Assembly (NCBI GenBank): GCA_036245805.1
Contig: BTRK01000004.1
Coordinates: 33,217,541 to 33,281,540 of the forward strand
Length of the DNA: 64,000 nt
Source: Pristionchus mayeri
Taxonomy: Eukaryota > Nematoda > Chromadorea > Rhabditida > Neodiplogasteridae
Direction of reading: 5' to 3'
Under the pieces are notes generated by a model. That model was given only the letters and a program-made list of their open reading frames with translations. It had not been told where the DNA came from and did not search any database. Position 1 is the first letter of the stretch. Every line of letters begins with the position of its first letter. Both the position numbers and the translations under genes were made by a program. Positions 20,601 to 33,960 of the stretch are shown piece by piece.

Positions 20601-23600
20601 TTGGACATTTGAGCAGCGGATTTCTGAGCTCACTCCGGACTTGGACATTTGAGCAGCGGATTTCTGAGCTCACTCCGGACTTGGACATTTGAGCAGCCGA
20701 TTTCTGAGCTCACTCCGGACTTGGACATTTGAGCAGCGGATTTCTGAGCTCACTCCGGACTTGGACATTTGAGCAGCCGATTTCTGAGCTCACTCCCGAC
20801 TTGGACATTTGAGCAGCCAATTTTTGAGGCAACCCCAGACATGGACATTTGAGCAGCGGATTTCTGAGCTCACTTCCGACTTGGACATTTGAGCATCCGA
20901 TTTCTGGGCTCACCCCCGCCTTGGACACTTGAGCAGCCGCTTCTGAGTTCACCCCCGCGTTGGACACTTGAGCAGCGGATTTCTGAGCTCACTCCGGACT
21001 TGGACATTTGAGCAGCCGATTTTTGAGGCAACCCCAGACATGGAAATTTGAGCAGCCGATTTTTGAGGCAACCCCAGACATGGAAATTTGAGCAGCCGAT
21101 TTTTGAGGCAACCCCAGACATGGACATTTGAGCAGCCGATTTCTGAGCTCACTCCGGACTTGGACATTTGAGCAGCGGATTTCTGAGCTCACTCCGGACT
21201 TGGACATTTGAGCAGCGGATTTCTGAGCTCACTCCGGACTTGGACATTTGAGCAGCCGATTTCTGAGCTCACTCCGGACTTGGACATTTGAGCAGCGGAT
21301 TTCTGAGCTCACTCCGGACTTGGACATTTGAGCAGCCAATTTTTGAGGCAACCCCAGACATGGACATTTGAGCAGCGGATTTCTGAGCTCACTCCCGACT
21401 TGGACATTTGAGCATCCGATTTCTGGGCTCACCCCCGCCTTGGACACTTGAGCAGCCGCTTCTGAGTTCACCCCCGCGTTGGACACTTGAGCAGCGGATT
21501 TCTGAGCTCAATCCGGACTTGGACATTTGAGCAGCGGATTTCTGAGCTCACTCCGGACTTGGACATTTGAGCAGCCAATTTTTGAGGCAACCCCAGACAT
21601 GGAAATTTGAGCAGCCGATTTTTGAGGCAACCCCAGACATGGACATTTGAGCAGCCGATTTCTGAGCTCACTCCGGACTTGGACATTTGAGCAGCCGATT
21701 TTTGAGGCAACCCCAGACATGGAAATTTGAGCAGCCGATTTTTGAGGCAACCCCAGACATGGACATTTGAGCAGCCGATTTCTGAGCTCACTCCGGACTT
21801 GGACATTTGAGCAGCGGATTTCTGAGCTCACTCCGGACTTGGACATTTGAGCAGCCGATTTCTGAGCTCACTCCCGACTTGGACATTTGAGCAGCCAATT
21901 TTTGAGGCAACCCCAGACATGGACATTTGAGCAGCGGATTTCTGAGCTCACTCCCGACTTGGACATTTGAGCATCCGATTTCTGGGCTCACCCCCGCCTT
22001 GGACACTTGAGCAGCCGCTTCTGAGTTCACCCCCGCGTTGGACACTTGAGCAGCGGATTTCTGAGCTCAATCCGGACTTGGACATTTGAGCAGCGGATTT
22101 CTGAGCTCACTCCGGACTTGGACATTTGAGCAGCCAATTTTTGAGGCAACCCCAGACATGGAAATTTGAGCAGCCGATTTTTGAGGCAACCCCAGACATG
22201 GACATTTGAGCAGCCGATTTCTGAGCTCACTCCGGACTTGGACATTTGAGCAGCCGATTTTTGAGGCAACCCCAGACATGGAAATTTGAGCAGCCGATTT
22301 TTGAGGCAACCCCAGACATGGACATTTGAGCAGCCGATTTCTGAGCTCACTCCGGACTTGGACATTTGAGCAGCGGATTTCTGAGCTCACTCCGGACTTG
22401 GACATTTGAGCAGCCGATTTCTGAGCTCACTCCCGACTTGGACATTTGAGCAGCCAATTTTTGAGGCAACCCCAGACATGGACATTTGAGCAGCGGATTT
22501 CTGAGCTCACTCCCGACTTGGACATTTGAGCATCCGATTTCTGGGCTCACCCCCGCCTTGGACACTTGAGCAGCCGCTTCTGAGTTCACCCCCGCGTTGG
22601 ACACTTGAGCAGCGGATTTCTGAGCTCAATCCGGACTTGGACATTTGAGCAGCCGATTTTTGAGGCAATCCCAGACATGGACATTTGAGCAGCCTATTTC
22701 TGAGCTCACTCCGGACTTGGACATTTGAGCAGCCGATTTTTGAGGCAACCCCAGACATGGACATTTGAGCAGCCTATTTCTGAGCTCACCCCCGCCTTGG
22801 ACATTTGAGCAGCCAATTTTTGAGGCAACCCCAGACATGGACATTTGAGCAGCGGATTTCTGAGCTCACTCCGGACTTGGACATTTGAGCAGCCGATTTC
22901 TGAGCTCACTCCCGACTTGGACATTTGAGCAGCCAATTTTTGAGGCAACCCCAGACATGGACATTTGAGCAGCGGATTTCTGAGCTCACTCCCGACTTGG
23001 ACATTTGAGCATCCGATTTCTGGGCTCACCCCCGCCTTGGACACTTGAGCAGCCGCTTCTGAGTTCACCCCCGCGTTGGACACTTGAGCAGCGGATTTCT
23101 GAGCTCAATCCGGACTTGGACATTTGAGCAGCCGATTTCTGAGCTCACTCCCGACTTGGACATTTGAGCAGCCAATTTTTGAGGCAACCCCAGACATGGA
23201 CATTTGAGCAGCGGATTTCTGAGCTCACTCCCGACTTGGACATTTGAGCATCCGATTTCTGGGCTCACCCCCGCCTTGGACACCTGAGCAGCCGCTTCTG
23301 AGTTCACCCCCGCGTTGGACACTTGAGCAGCGGATTTCTGAGCTCAATCCGGACTTGGACATTTGAGCAGCCGATTTTTGAGGCAACCCCAGACATGGAA
23401 ATTTGAGCAGCCGATTTTTGAGGCAACCCCAGACATGGACATTTGAGCAGCCGATTTCTGAGCTCACTCCGGACTTGGACATTTGAGCAGCGGATTTCTG
23501 AGCTCACTCCGGACTTGGACATTTGAGCAGCCGATTTCTGAGCTCACTCCCGACTTGGACATTTGAGCAGCCAATTTTTGAGGCAACCCCAGACATGGAC

Positions 23601-26600
23601 ATTTGAGCAGCGGATTTCTGAGCTCACTCCCGACTTGGACATTTGAGCATCCGATTTCTGGGCTCACCCCCGCCTTGGACACTTGAGCAGCCGCTTCTGA
23701 GTTCACCCCCGCGTTGGACACTTGAGCAGCGGATTTCTGAGCTCAATCCGGACTTGGACATTTGAGCAGCGGATTTCTGAGCTCACTCCGGACTTGGACA
23801 TTTGAGCAGCCAATTTTTGAGGCAACCCCAGACATGGAAATTTGAGCAGCCGATTTTTGAGGCAACCCCAGACATGGACATTTGAGCAGCCGATTTCTGA
23901 GCTCACTCCGGACTTGGACATTTGAGCAGCCGATTTTTGAGGCAACCCCAGACATGGACATTTGAGCAGCCTATTTCTGAGCTCACCCCCGCCTTGGACA
24001 TTTGAGCAGCCAATTTTTGAGGCAACCCCAGACATGGACATTTGAGCAGCGGATTTCTGAGCTCACTCCGGACTTGGACATTTGAGCAGCCGATTTCTGA
24101 GCTCACTCCCGACTTGGACATTTGAGCAGCCAATTTTTGAGGCAACCCCAGACATGGACATTTGAGCAGCGGATTTCTGAGCTCACTCCCGACTTGGACA
24201 TTTGAGCATCCGATTTCTGGGCTCACCCCCGCCTTGGACACTTGAGCAGCGGATTTCTGAGCTCACTCCCGACTTGGACATTTGAGCAGCCGCTTCTGAG
24301 TTCACCCCCGCGTTGGACACTTGAGCAGCGGATTTCTGAGCTCAATCCGGACTTGGACATTTGAGCAGCCGATTTCTGAGCTCACTCCCGACTTGGACAT
24401 TTGAGCAGCCAATTTTTGAGGCAACCCCAGACATGGACATTTGAGCAGCGGATTTCTGAGCTCACTCCCGACTTGGACATTTGAGCATCCGATTTCTGGG
24501 CTCACCCCCGCCTTGGACACTTGAGCAGCCGCTTCTGAGTTCACCCCCGCGTTGGACACTTGAGCAGCGGATTTCTGAGCTCAATCCGGACTTGGACATT
24601 TGAGCAGCCGATTTCTGAGCTCACTCCCGACTTGGACATTTGAGCAGCCAATTTTTGAGGCAACCCCAGACATGGAAATTTGAGCAGCCGATTTTTGAGG
24701 CAACCCCAGACATGGACATTTGAGCAGCCGATTTCTGAGCTCACTCCGGACTTGGACATTTGAGCAGCGGATTTCTGAGCTCACTCCGGACTTGGACATT
24801 TGAGCAGCGGATTTCTGAGCTCACTCCGGACTTGGACATTTGAGCAGCCGATTTCTGAGCTCACTCCGGACTTGGACATTTGAGCAGCCAATTTTTGAGG
24901 CAACCCCAGACATGGACATTTGAGCAGCCGATTTCTGAGCTCACTCCGGACTTGGTCATTTGAGCAGCGGATTTCTGAGCTCACTCCGGACTTGGACATT
25001 TGAGCAGCCGATTTCTGAGCTCACTCCCGACTTGGACATTTGAGCAGCGGATTTCTGAGCTCACTCCGGACTTGGACATTTGAGCAGCCAATTTTTGAGG
25101 CAACCCCAGACATGGACATTTGAGCAGCCGATTTCTGAGCTCACTCCGGACTTGGTCATTTGAGCAGCGGATTTCTGAGCTCACTCCGGACTTGGACATT
25201 TGAGCAGCCGATTTCTGAGCTCACTCCCGACTTGGACATTTGAGCAGCCAATTTTTGAGGCAACCCCAGACATGGACATTTGAGCAGCGGATTTCTGAGC
25301 TCACTCCCGACTTGGACATTTGAGCATCCGATTTCTGGGCTCACCCCCGCCTTGGACACTTGAGCAGCCGCTTCTGAGTTCACCCCCGCGTTGGACACTT
25401 GAGCAGCGGATTTCTGAGCTCAATCCGGACTTGGACATTTGAGCAGCCGATTTCTGAGCTCACTCCCGACTTGGACATTTGAGCAGCCAATTTTTGAGGC
25501 AACCCCAGACATGGACATTTGAGCAGCGGATTTCTGAGCTCACTCCCGACTTGGACATTTGAGCATCCGATTTCTGGGCTCACCCCCGCCTTGGACACTT
25601 GAGCAGCCGCTTCTGAGTTCACCCCCGCGTTGGACACTTGAGCAGCGGATTTCTGAGCTCAATCCGGACTTGGACATTTGAGCAGCCGATTTCTGAGCTC
25701 ACTCCCGACTTGGACATTTGAGCAGCCAATTTTTGAGGCAACCCCAGACATGGAAATTTGAGCAGCCGATTTTTGAGGCAACCCCAGACATGGACATTTG
25801 AGCAGCCGATTTCTGAGCTCACTCCGGACTTGGACATTTGAGCAGCGGATTTCTGAGCTCACTCCGGACTTGGACATTTGAGCAGCGGATTTCTGAGCTC
25901 ACTCCGGACTTGGACATTTGAGCAGCCGATTTCTGAGCTCACTCCGGACTTGGACATTTGAGCAGCCAATTTTTGAGGCAACCCCAGACATGGACATTTG
26001 AGCAGCCGATTTCTGAGCTCACTCCGGACTTGGTCATTTGAGCAGCGGATTTCTGAGCTCACTCCGGACTTGGACATTTGAGCAGCCGATTTCTGAGCTC
26101 ACTCCCGACTTGGACATTTGAGCAGCGGATTTCTGAGCTCACTCCGGACTTGGACATTTGAGCAGCCAATTTTTGAGGCAACCCCAGACATGGACATTTG
26201 AGCAGCCGATTTCTGAGCTCACTCCGGACTTGGTCATTTGAGCAGCGGATTTCTGAGCTCACTCCGGACTTGGACATTTGAGCAGCCGATTTCTGAGCTC
26301 ACTCCCGACTTGGACATTTGAGCAGCCAATTTTTGAGGCAACCCCAGACATGGACATTTGAGCAGCGGATTTCTGAGCTCACTCCCGACTTGGACATTTG
26401 AGCATCCGATTTCTGGGCTCACCCCCGCCTTGGACACTTGAGCAGCCGCTTCTGAGTTCACCCCCGCGTTGGACACTTGAGCAGCGGATTTCTGAGCTCA
26501 ATCCGGACTTGGACATTTGAGCAGCCGATTTCTGAGCTCACTCCCGACTTGGACATTTGAGCAGCCAATTTTTGAGGCAACCCCAGACATGGACATTTGA

Positions 26601-29600
26601 GCAGCCGATTTTTGAGGCAACCCCAGACATGGACATTTGAGCAGCCGATTTCTGAGCTCACTCCGGACTTGGACATTTGAGCAGCCGATTTTTGAGGCAA
26701 CCCCAGACATGGAAATTTGAGCAGCCGATTTTTGAGGCAACCCCAGACATGGACATTTGAGCAGCGGATTTCTGAGCTCACTCCGGACTTGGACATTTGA
26801 GCAGCGGATTTCTGAGCTCACTCCGGACTTGGACATTTGAGCAGCCGATTTCTGAGCTCACTCCCGACTTGGACATTTGAGCAGCCAATTTTTGAGGCAA
26901 CCCCAGACATGGACATTTGAGCAGCGGATTTCTGAGCTCACTCCCGACTTGGACATTTGAGCATCCGATTTCTGGGCTCACCCCCGCCTTGGACACTTGA
27001 GCAGCCGCTTCTGAGTTCACCCCCGCGTTGGACACTTGAGCAGCGGATTTCTGAGCTCAATCCGGACTTGGACATTTGAGCAGCGGATTTCTGAGCTCAC
27101 TCCGGACTTGGACATTTGAGCAGCCAATTTTTGAGGCAACCCCAGACATGGAAATTTGAGCAGCCGATTTTTGAGGCAACCCCAGACATGGACATTTGAG
27201 CAGCCGATTTCTGAGCTCACTCCGGACTTGGACATTTGAGCAGCCGATTTTTGAGGCAACCCCAGACATGGACATTTGAGCAGCCTATTTCTGAGCTCAC
27301 CCCCGCCTTGGACATTTGAGCAGCCAATTTTTGAGGCAACCCCAGACATGGACATTTGAGCAGCGGATTTCTGAGCTCACTCCGGACTTGGACATTTGAG
27401 CAGCCGATTTCTGAGCTCACTCCCGACTTGGACATTTGAGCAGCCAATTTTTGAGGCAACCCCAGACATGGACATTTGAGCAGCGGATTTCTGAGCTCAC
27501 TCCCGACTTGGACATTTGAGCATCCGATTTCTGGGCTCACCCCCGCCTTGGACACCTGAGCAGCCGCTTCTGAGTTCACCCCCGCGTTGGACACTTGAGC
27601 AGCGGATTTCTGAGCTCAATCCGGACTTGGACATTTGAGCAGCCGATTTTTGAGGCAACCCCAGACATGGAAATTTGAGCAGCCGATTTTTGAGGCAACC
27701 CCAGACATGGACATTTGAGCAGCCGATTTCTGAGCTCACTCCGGACTTGGACATTTGAGCAGCGGATTTCTGAGCTCACTCCGGACTTGGACATTTGAGC
27801 AGCGGATTTCTGAGCTCACTCCGGACTTGGACATTTGAGCAGCCGATTTCTGAGCTCACTCCGGACTTGGACATTTGAGCAGCGGATTTCTGAGCTCACT
27901 CCGGACTTGGACATTTGAGCAGCCAATTTTTGAGGCAACCCCAGACATGGACATTTGAGCAGCGGATTTCTGAGCTCACTCCCGACTTGGACATTTGAGC
28001 ATCCGATTTCTGGGCTCACCCCCGCCTTGGACACTTGAGCAGCCGCTTCTGAGTTCACCCCCGCGTTGGACACTTGAGCAGCGGATTTCTGAGCTCAATC
28101 CGGACTTGGACATTTGAGCAGCCGATTTTTGAGGCAACCCCAGACATGGAAATTTGAGCAGCCGATTTTTGAGGCAACCCCAGACATGGACATTTGAGCA
28201 GCCGATTTCTGAGCTCACTCCGGACTTGGACATTTGAGCAGCGGATTTCTGAGCTCACTCCGGACTTGGACATTTGAGCAGCGGATTTCTGAGCTCACTC
28301 CGGACTTGGACATTTGAGCAGCCGATTTCTGAGCTCACTCCGGACTTGGACATTTGAGCAGCGGATTTCTGAGCTCACTCCGGACTTGGACATTTGAGCA
28401 GCCGATTTCTGAGCTCACTCCCGACTTGGACATTTGAGCAGCCAATTTTTGAGGCAACCCCAGACATGGACATTTGAGCAGCGGATTTCTGAGCTCACTC
28501 CCGACTTGGACATTTGAGCATCCGATTTCTGGGCTCACCCCCGCCTTGGACACTTGAGCAGCCGCTTCTGAGTTCACCCCCGCGTTGGACACTTGAGCAG
28601 CGGATTTCTGAGCTCACTCCGGACTTGGACATTTGAGCAGCCGATTTTTGAGGCAACCCCAGACATGGAAATTTGAGCAGCCGATTTTTGAGGCAACCCC
28701 AGACATGGACATTTGAGCAGCCGATTTCTGAGCTCACTCCGGACTTGGTCATTTGAGCAGCGGATTTCTGAGCTCACTCCGGACTTGGACATTTGAGCAG
28801 CCGATTTCTGAGCTCACTCCCGACTTGGACATTTGAGCAGCCAATTTTTGAGGCAACCCCAGACATGGACATTTGAGCAGCGGATTTCTGAGCTCACTCC
28901 CGACTTGGACATTTGAGCATCCGATTTCTGGGCTCACCCCCGCCTTGGACACTTGAGCAGCCGCTTCTGAGTTCACCCCCGCGTTGGACACTTGAGCAGC
29001 GGATTTCTGAGCTCAATCCGGACTTGGACATTTGAGCAGCCGATTTCTGAGCTCACTCCCGACTTGGACATTTGAGCAGCCAATTTTTGAGGCAACCCCA
29101 GACATGGACATTTGAGCAGCGGATTTCTGAGCTCACTCCCGACTTGGACATTTGAGCATCCGATTTCTGGGCTCACCCCCGCCTTGGACACTTGAGCAGC
29201 CGCTTCTGAGTTCACCCCCGCGTTGGACACTTGAGCAGCGGATTTCTGAGCTCAATCCGGACTTGGACATTTGAGCAGCCGATTTTTGAGGCAACCCCAG
29301 ACATGGAAATTTGAGCAGCCGATTTTTGAGGCAACCCCAGACATGGACATTTGAGCAGCCGATTTCTGAGCTCACTCCGGACTTGGACATTTGAGCAGCG
29401 GATTTCTGAGCTCACCCCCGCCTTGGACACTTGAGCAGCCGCTTCTGAGTTCACCCCCGCGTTGGACACTTGAGCAGCGGATTTCTGAGCTCAATCCGGA
29501 CTTGGACATTTGAGCAGCGGATTTCTGAGCTCACTCCGGACTTGGACATTTGAGCAGCCAATTTTTGAGGCAACCCCAGACATGGAAATTTGAGCAGCCG

Positions 29601-32600
29601 ATTTTTGAGGCAACCCCAGACATGGACATTTGAGCAGCCGATTTCTGAGCTCACTCCGGACTTGGACATTTGAGCAGCCGATTTTTGAGGCAACCCCAGA
29701 CATGGAAATTTGAGCAGCCGATTTTTGAGGCAACCCCAGACATGGACATTTGAGCAGCCGATTTCTGAGCTCACTCCGGACTTGGACATTTGAGCAGCGG
29801 ATTTCTGAGCTCACTCCGGACTTGGACATTTGAGCAGCCGATTTCTGAGCTCACTCCCGACTTGGACATTTGAGCAGCCAATTTTTGAGGCAACCCCAGA
29901 CATGGACATTTGAGCAGCGGATTTCTGAGCTCACTCCCGACTTGGACATTTGAGCATCCGATTTCTGGGCTCACCCCCGCCTTGGACACTTGAGCAGCCG
30001 CTTCTGAGTTCACCCCCGCGTTGGACACTTGAGCAGCGGATTTCTGAGCTCAATCCGGACTTGGACATTTGAGCAGCGGATTTCTGAGCTCACTCCGGAC
30101 TTGGACATTTGAGCAGCCAATTTTTGAGGCAACCCCAGACATGGAAATTTGAGCAGCCGATTTTTGAGGCAACCCCAGACATGGACATTTGAGCAGCCGA
30201 TTTCTGAGCTCACTCCGGACTTGGACATTTGAGCAGCCGATTTTTGAGGCAACCCCAGACATGGACATTTGAGCAGCCTATTTCTGAGCTCACCCCCGCC
30301 TTGGACATTTGAGCAGCCAATTTTTGAGGCAACCCCAGACATGGACATTTGAGCAGCGGATTTCTGAGCTCACTCCGGACTTGGACATTTGAGCAGCCGA
30401 TTTCTGAGCTCACTCCCGACTTGGACATTTGAGCAGCCAATTTTTGAGGCAACCCCAGACATGGACATTTGAGCAGCGGATTTCTGAGCTCACTCCCGAC
30501 TTGGACATTTGAGCATCCGATTTCTGGGCTCACCCCCGCCTTGGACACTTGAGCAGCCGCTTCTGAGTTCACCCCCGCGTTGGACACTTGAGCAGCGGAT
30601 TTCTGAGCTCAATCCGGACTTGGACATTTGAGCAGCCGATTTCTGAGCTCACTCCCGACTTGGACATTTGAGCAGCCAATTTTTGAGGCAACCCCATACA
30701 TGGACATTTGAGCAGCGGATTTCTGAGCTCACTCCCGACTTGGACATTTGAGCATCCGATTTCTGGGCTCACCCCCGCCTTGGACACCTGAGCAGCCGCT
30801 TCTGAGTTCACCCCCGCGTTGGACACTTGAGCAGCGGATTTCTGAGCTCAATCCGGACTTGGACATTTGAGCAGCCGATTTTTGAGGCAACCCCAGACAT
30901 GGAAATTTGAGCAGCCGATTTTTGAGGCAACCCCAGACATGGACATTTGAGCAGCCGATTTCTGAGCTCACTCCGGACTTGGACATTTGAGCAGCGGATT
31001 TCTGAGCTCACTCCGGACTTGGACATTTGAGCAGCGGATTTCTGAGCTCACTCCGGACTTGGACATTTGAGCAGCCGATTTCTGAGCTCACTCCGGACTT
31101 GGACATTTGAGCAGCGGATTTCTGAGCTCACTCCGGACTTGGACATTTGAGCAGCCGATTTCTGAGCTCACTCCCGACTTGGACATTTGAGCAGCCAATT
31201 TTTGAGGCAACCCCAGACATGGACATTTGAGCAGCGGATTTCTGAGCTCACTCCCGACTTGGACATTTGAGCATCCGATTTCTGGGCTCACCCCCGCCTT
31301 GGACACTTGAGCAGCCGCTTCTGAGTTCACCCCCGCGTTGGACACTTGAGCAGCGGATTTCTGAGCTCACTCCGGACTTGGACATTTGAGCAGCCGATTT
31401 TTGAGGCAACCCCAGACATGGAAATTTGAGCAGCCGATTTTTGAGGCAACCCCAGACATGGACATTTGAGCAGCCGATTTCTGAGCTCACTCCGGACTTG
31501 GTCATTTGAGCAGCGGATTTCTGAGCTCACTCCGGACTTGGACATTTGAGCAGCCGATTTCTGAGCTCACTCCCGACTTGGACATTTGAGCAGCCAATTT
31601 TTGAGGCAACCCCAGACATGGACATTTGAGCAGCGGATTTCTGAGCTCACTCCCGACTTGGACATTTGAGCATCCGATTTCTGGGCTCACCCCCGCCTTG
31701 GACACTTGAGCAGCCGCTTCTGAGTTCACCCCCGCGTTGGACACTTGAGCAGCGGATTTCTGAGCTCAATCCGGACTTGGACATTTGAGCAGCCGATTTC
31801 TGAGCTCACTCCCGACTTGGACATTTGAGCAGCCAATTTTTGAGGCAACCCCAGACATGGACATTTGAGCAGCGGATTTCTGAGCTCACTCCCGACTTGG
31901 ACATTTGAGCATCCGATTTCTGGGCTCACCCCCGCCTTGGACACTTGAGCAGCCGCTTCTGAGTTCACCCCCGCGTTGGACACTTGAGCAGCGGATTTCT
32001 GAGCTCAATCCGGACTTGGACATTTGAGCAGCCGATTTTTGAGGCAACCCCAGACATGGAAATTTGAGCAGCCGATTTTTGAGGCAACCCCAGACATGGA
32101 CATTTGAGCAGCCGATTTCTGAGCTCACTCCGGACTTGGACATTTGAGCAGCGGATTTCTGAGCTCACTCCGGACTTGGACATTTGAGCAGCGGATTTCT
32201 GAGCTCACTCCGGACTTGGACATTTGAGCAGCCGATTTCTGAGCTCACTCCGGACTTGGACATTTGAGCAGCGGATTTCTGAGCTCACTCCGGACTTGGA
32301 CATTTGAGCAGCCAATTTTTGAGGCAACCCCAGACATGGACATTTGAGCAGCGGATTTCTGAGCTCACTCCCGACTTGGACATTTGAGCATCCGATTTCT
32401 GGGCTCACCCCCGCCTTGGACACTTGAGCAGCCGCTTCTGAGTTCACCCCCGCGTTGGACACTTGAGCAGCGGATTTCTGAGCTCACTCCGGACTTGGAC
32501 ATTTGAGCAGCCGATTTTTGAGGCAACCCCAGACATGGAAATTTGAGCAGCCGATTTTTGAGGCAACCCCAGACATGGACATTTGAGCAGCCGATTTCTG

Positions 32601-33960
32601 AGCTCACTCCGGACTTGGTCATTTGAGCAGCGGATTTCTGAGCTCACTCCGGACTTGGACATTTGAGCAGCCGATTTCTGAGCTCACTCCCGACTTGGAC
32701 ATTTGAGCAGCCAATTTTTGAGGCAACCCCAGACATGGACATTTGAGCAGCGGATTTCTGAGCTCACTCCCGACTTGGACATTTGAGCATCCGATTTCTG
32801 GGCTCACCCCCGCCTTGGACACTTGAGCAGCCGCTTCTGAGTTCACCCCCGCGTTGGACACTTGAGCAGCGGATTTCTGAGCTCAATCCGGACTTGGACA
32901 TTTGAGCAGCCGATTTCTGAGCTCACTCCCGACTTGGACATTTGAGCAGCCAATTTTTGAGGCAACCCCAGACATGGACATTTGAGCAGCGGATTTCTGA
33001 GCTCACTCCCGACTTGGACATTTGAGCATCCGATTTCTGGGCTCACCCCCGCCTTGGACACTTGAGCAGCCGCTTCTGAGTTCACCCCCGCGTTGGACAC
33101 TTGAGCAGCGGATTTCTGAGCTCAATCCGGACTTGGACATTTGAGCAGCCGATTTTTGAGGCAACCCCAGACATGGAAATTTGAGCAGCCGATTTTTGAG
33201 GCAACCCCAGACATGGACATTTGAGCAGCCGATTTCTGAGCTCACTCCGGACTTGGACATTTGAGCAGCGGATTTCTGAGCTCACTCCGGACTTGGACAT
33301 TTGAGCAGCGGATTTCTGAGCTCACTCCGGACTTGGACATTTGAGCAGCCGATTTCTGAGCTCACTCCGGACTTGGACATTTGAGCAGCGGATTTCTGAG
33401 CTCACTCCGGACTTGGACATTTGAGCAGCCAATTTTTGAGGCAACCCCAGACATGGACATTTGAGCAGCGGATTTCTGAGCTCACTCCCGACTTGGACAT
33501 TTGAGCATCCGATTTCTGGGCTCACCCCCGCCTTGGACACTTGAGCAGCCGCTTCTGAGTTCACCCCCGCGTTGGACACTTGAGCAGCGGATTTCTGAGC
33601 TCACTCCGGACTTGGACATTTGAGCAGCCGATTTTTGAGGCAACCCCAGACATGGAAATTTGAGCAGCCGATTTTTGAGGCAACCCCAGACATGGACATT
33701 TGAGCAGCCGATTTCTGAGCTCACTCCGGACTTGGACATTTGAGCAGCGGATTTCTGAGCTCACTCCGGACTTGGACATTTGAGCAGCCGATTTCTGAGC
33801 TCACTCCCGACTTGGACATTTGAGCAGCGGATTTCTGAGCTCACTCCGGACTTGGACATTTGAGCAGCCGATTTCTGAGCTCACTCCCGACTTGGACATT
33901 TGAGCATCCGATTTCTGGGCTCACCCCCGCCTTGGACACTTGAGCAGCCGCTTCTGAGTT
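17601..33960. repeat. Satellite zone 2: regular higher-order repeats with GAGCATCC-type units
   Basis: A recurrent string appears many times: an A unit with CTCCCGAC, then GAGCATCCGATTTCTGGGCTCACC, then the 39-bp unit, then an A unit that often reads CTCAATCCGG. Spacing of the 39-bp marker takes values of n x 40 - 1 bp (for example 359, 399, 439, 519, 559, 599). Tandem higher-order repeats of about 559, 1078 and 1117 bp lie within this zone. Similar GAGCATCC strings also occur in the right part of zone 1. Confidence 0.85.
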
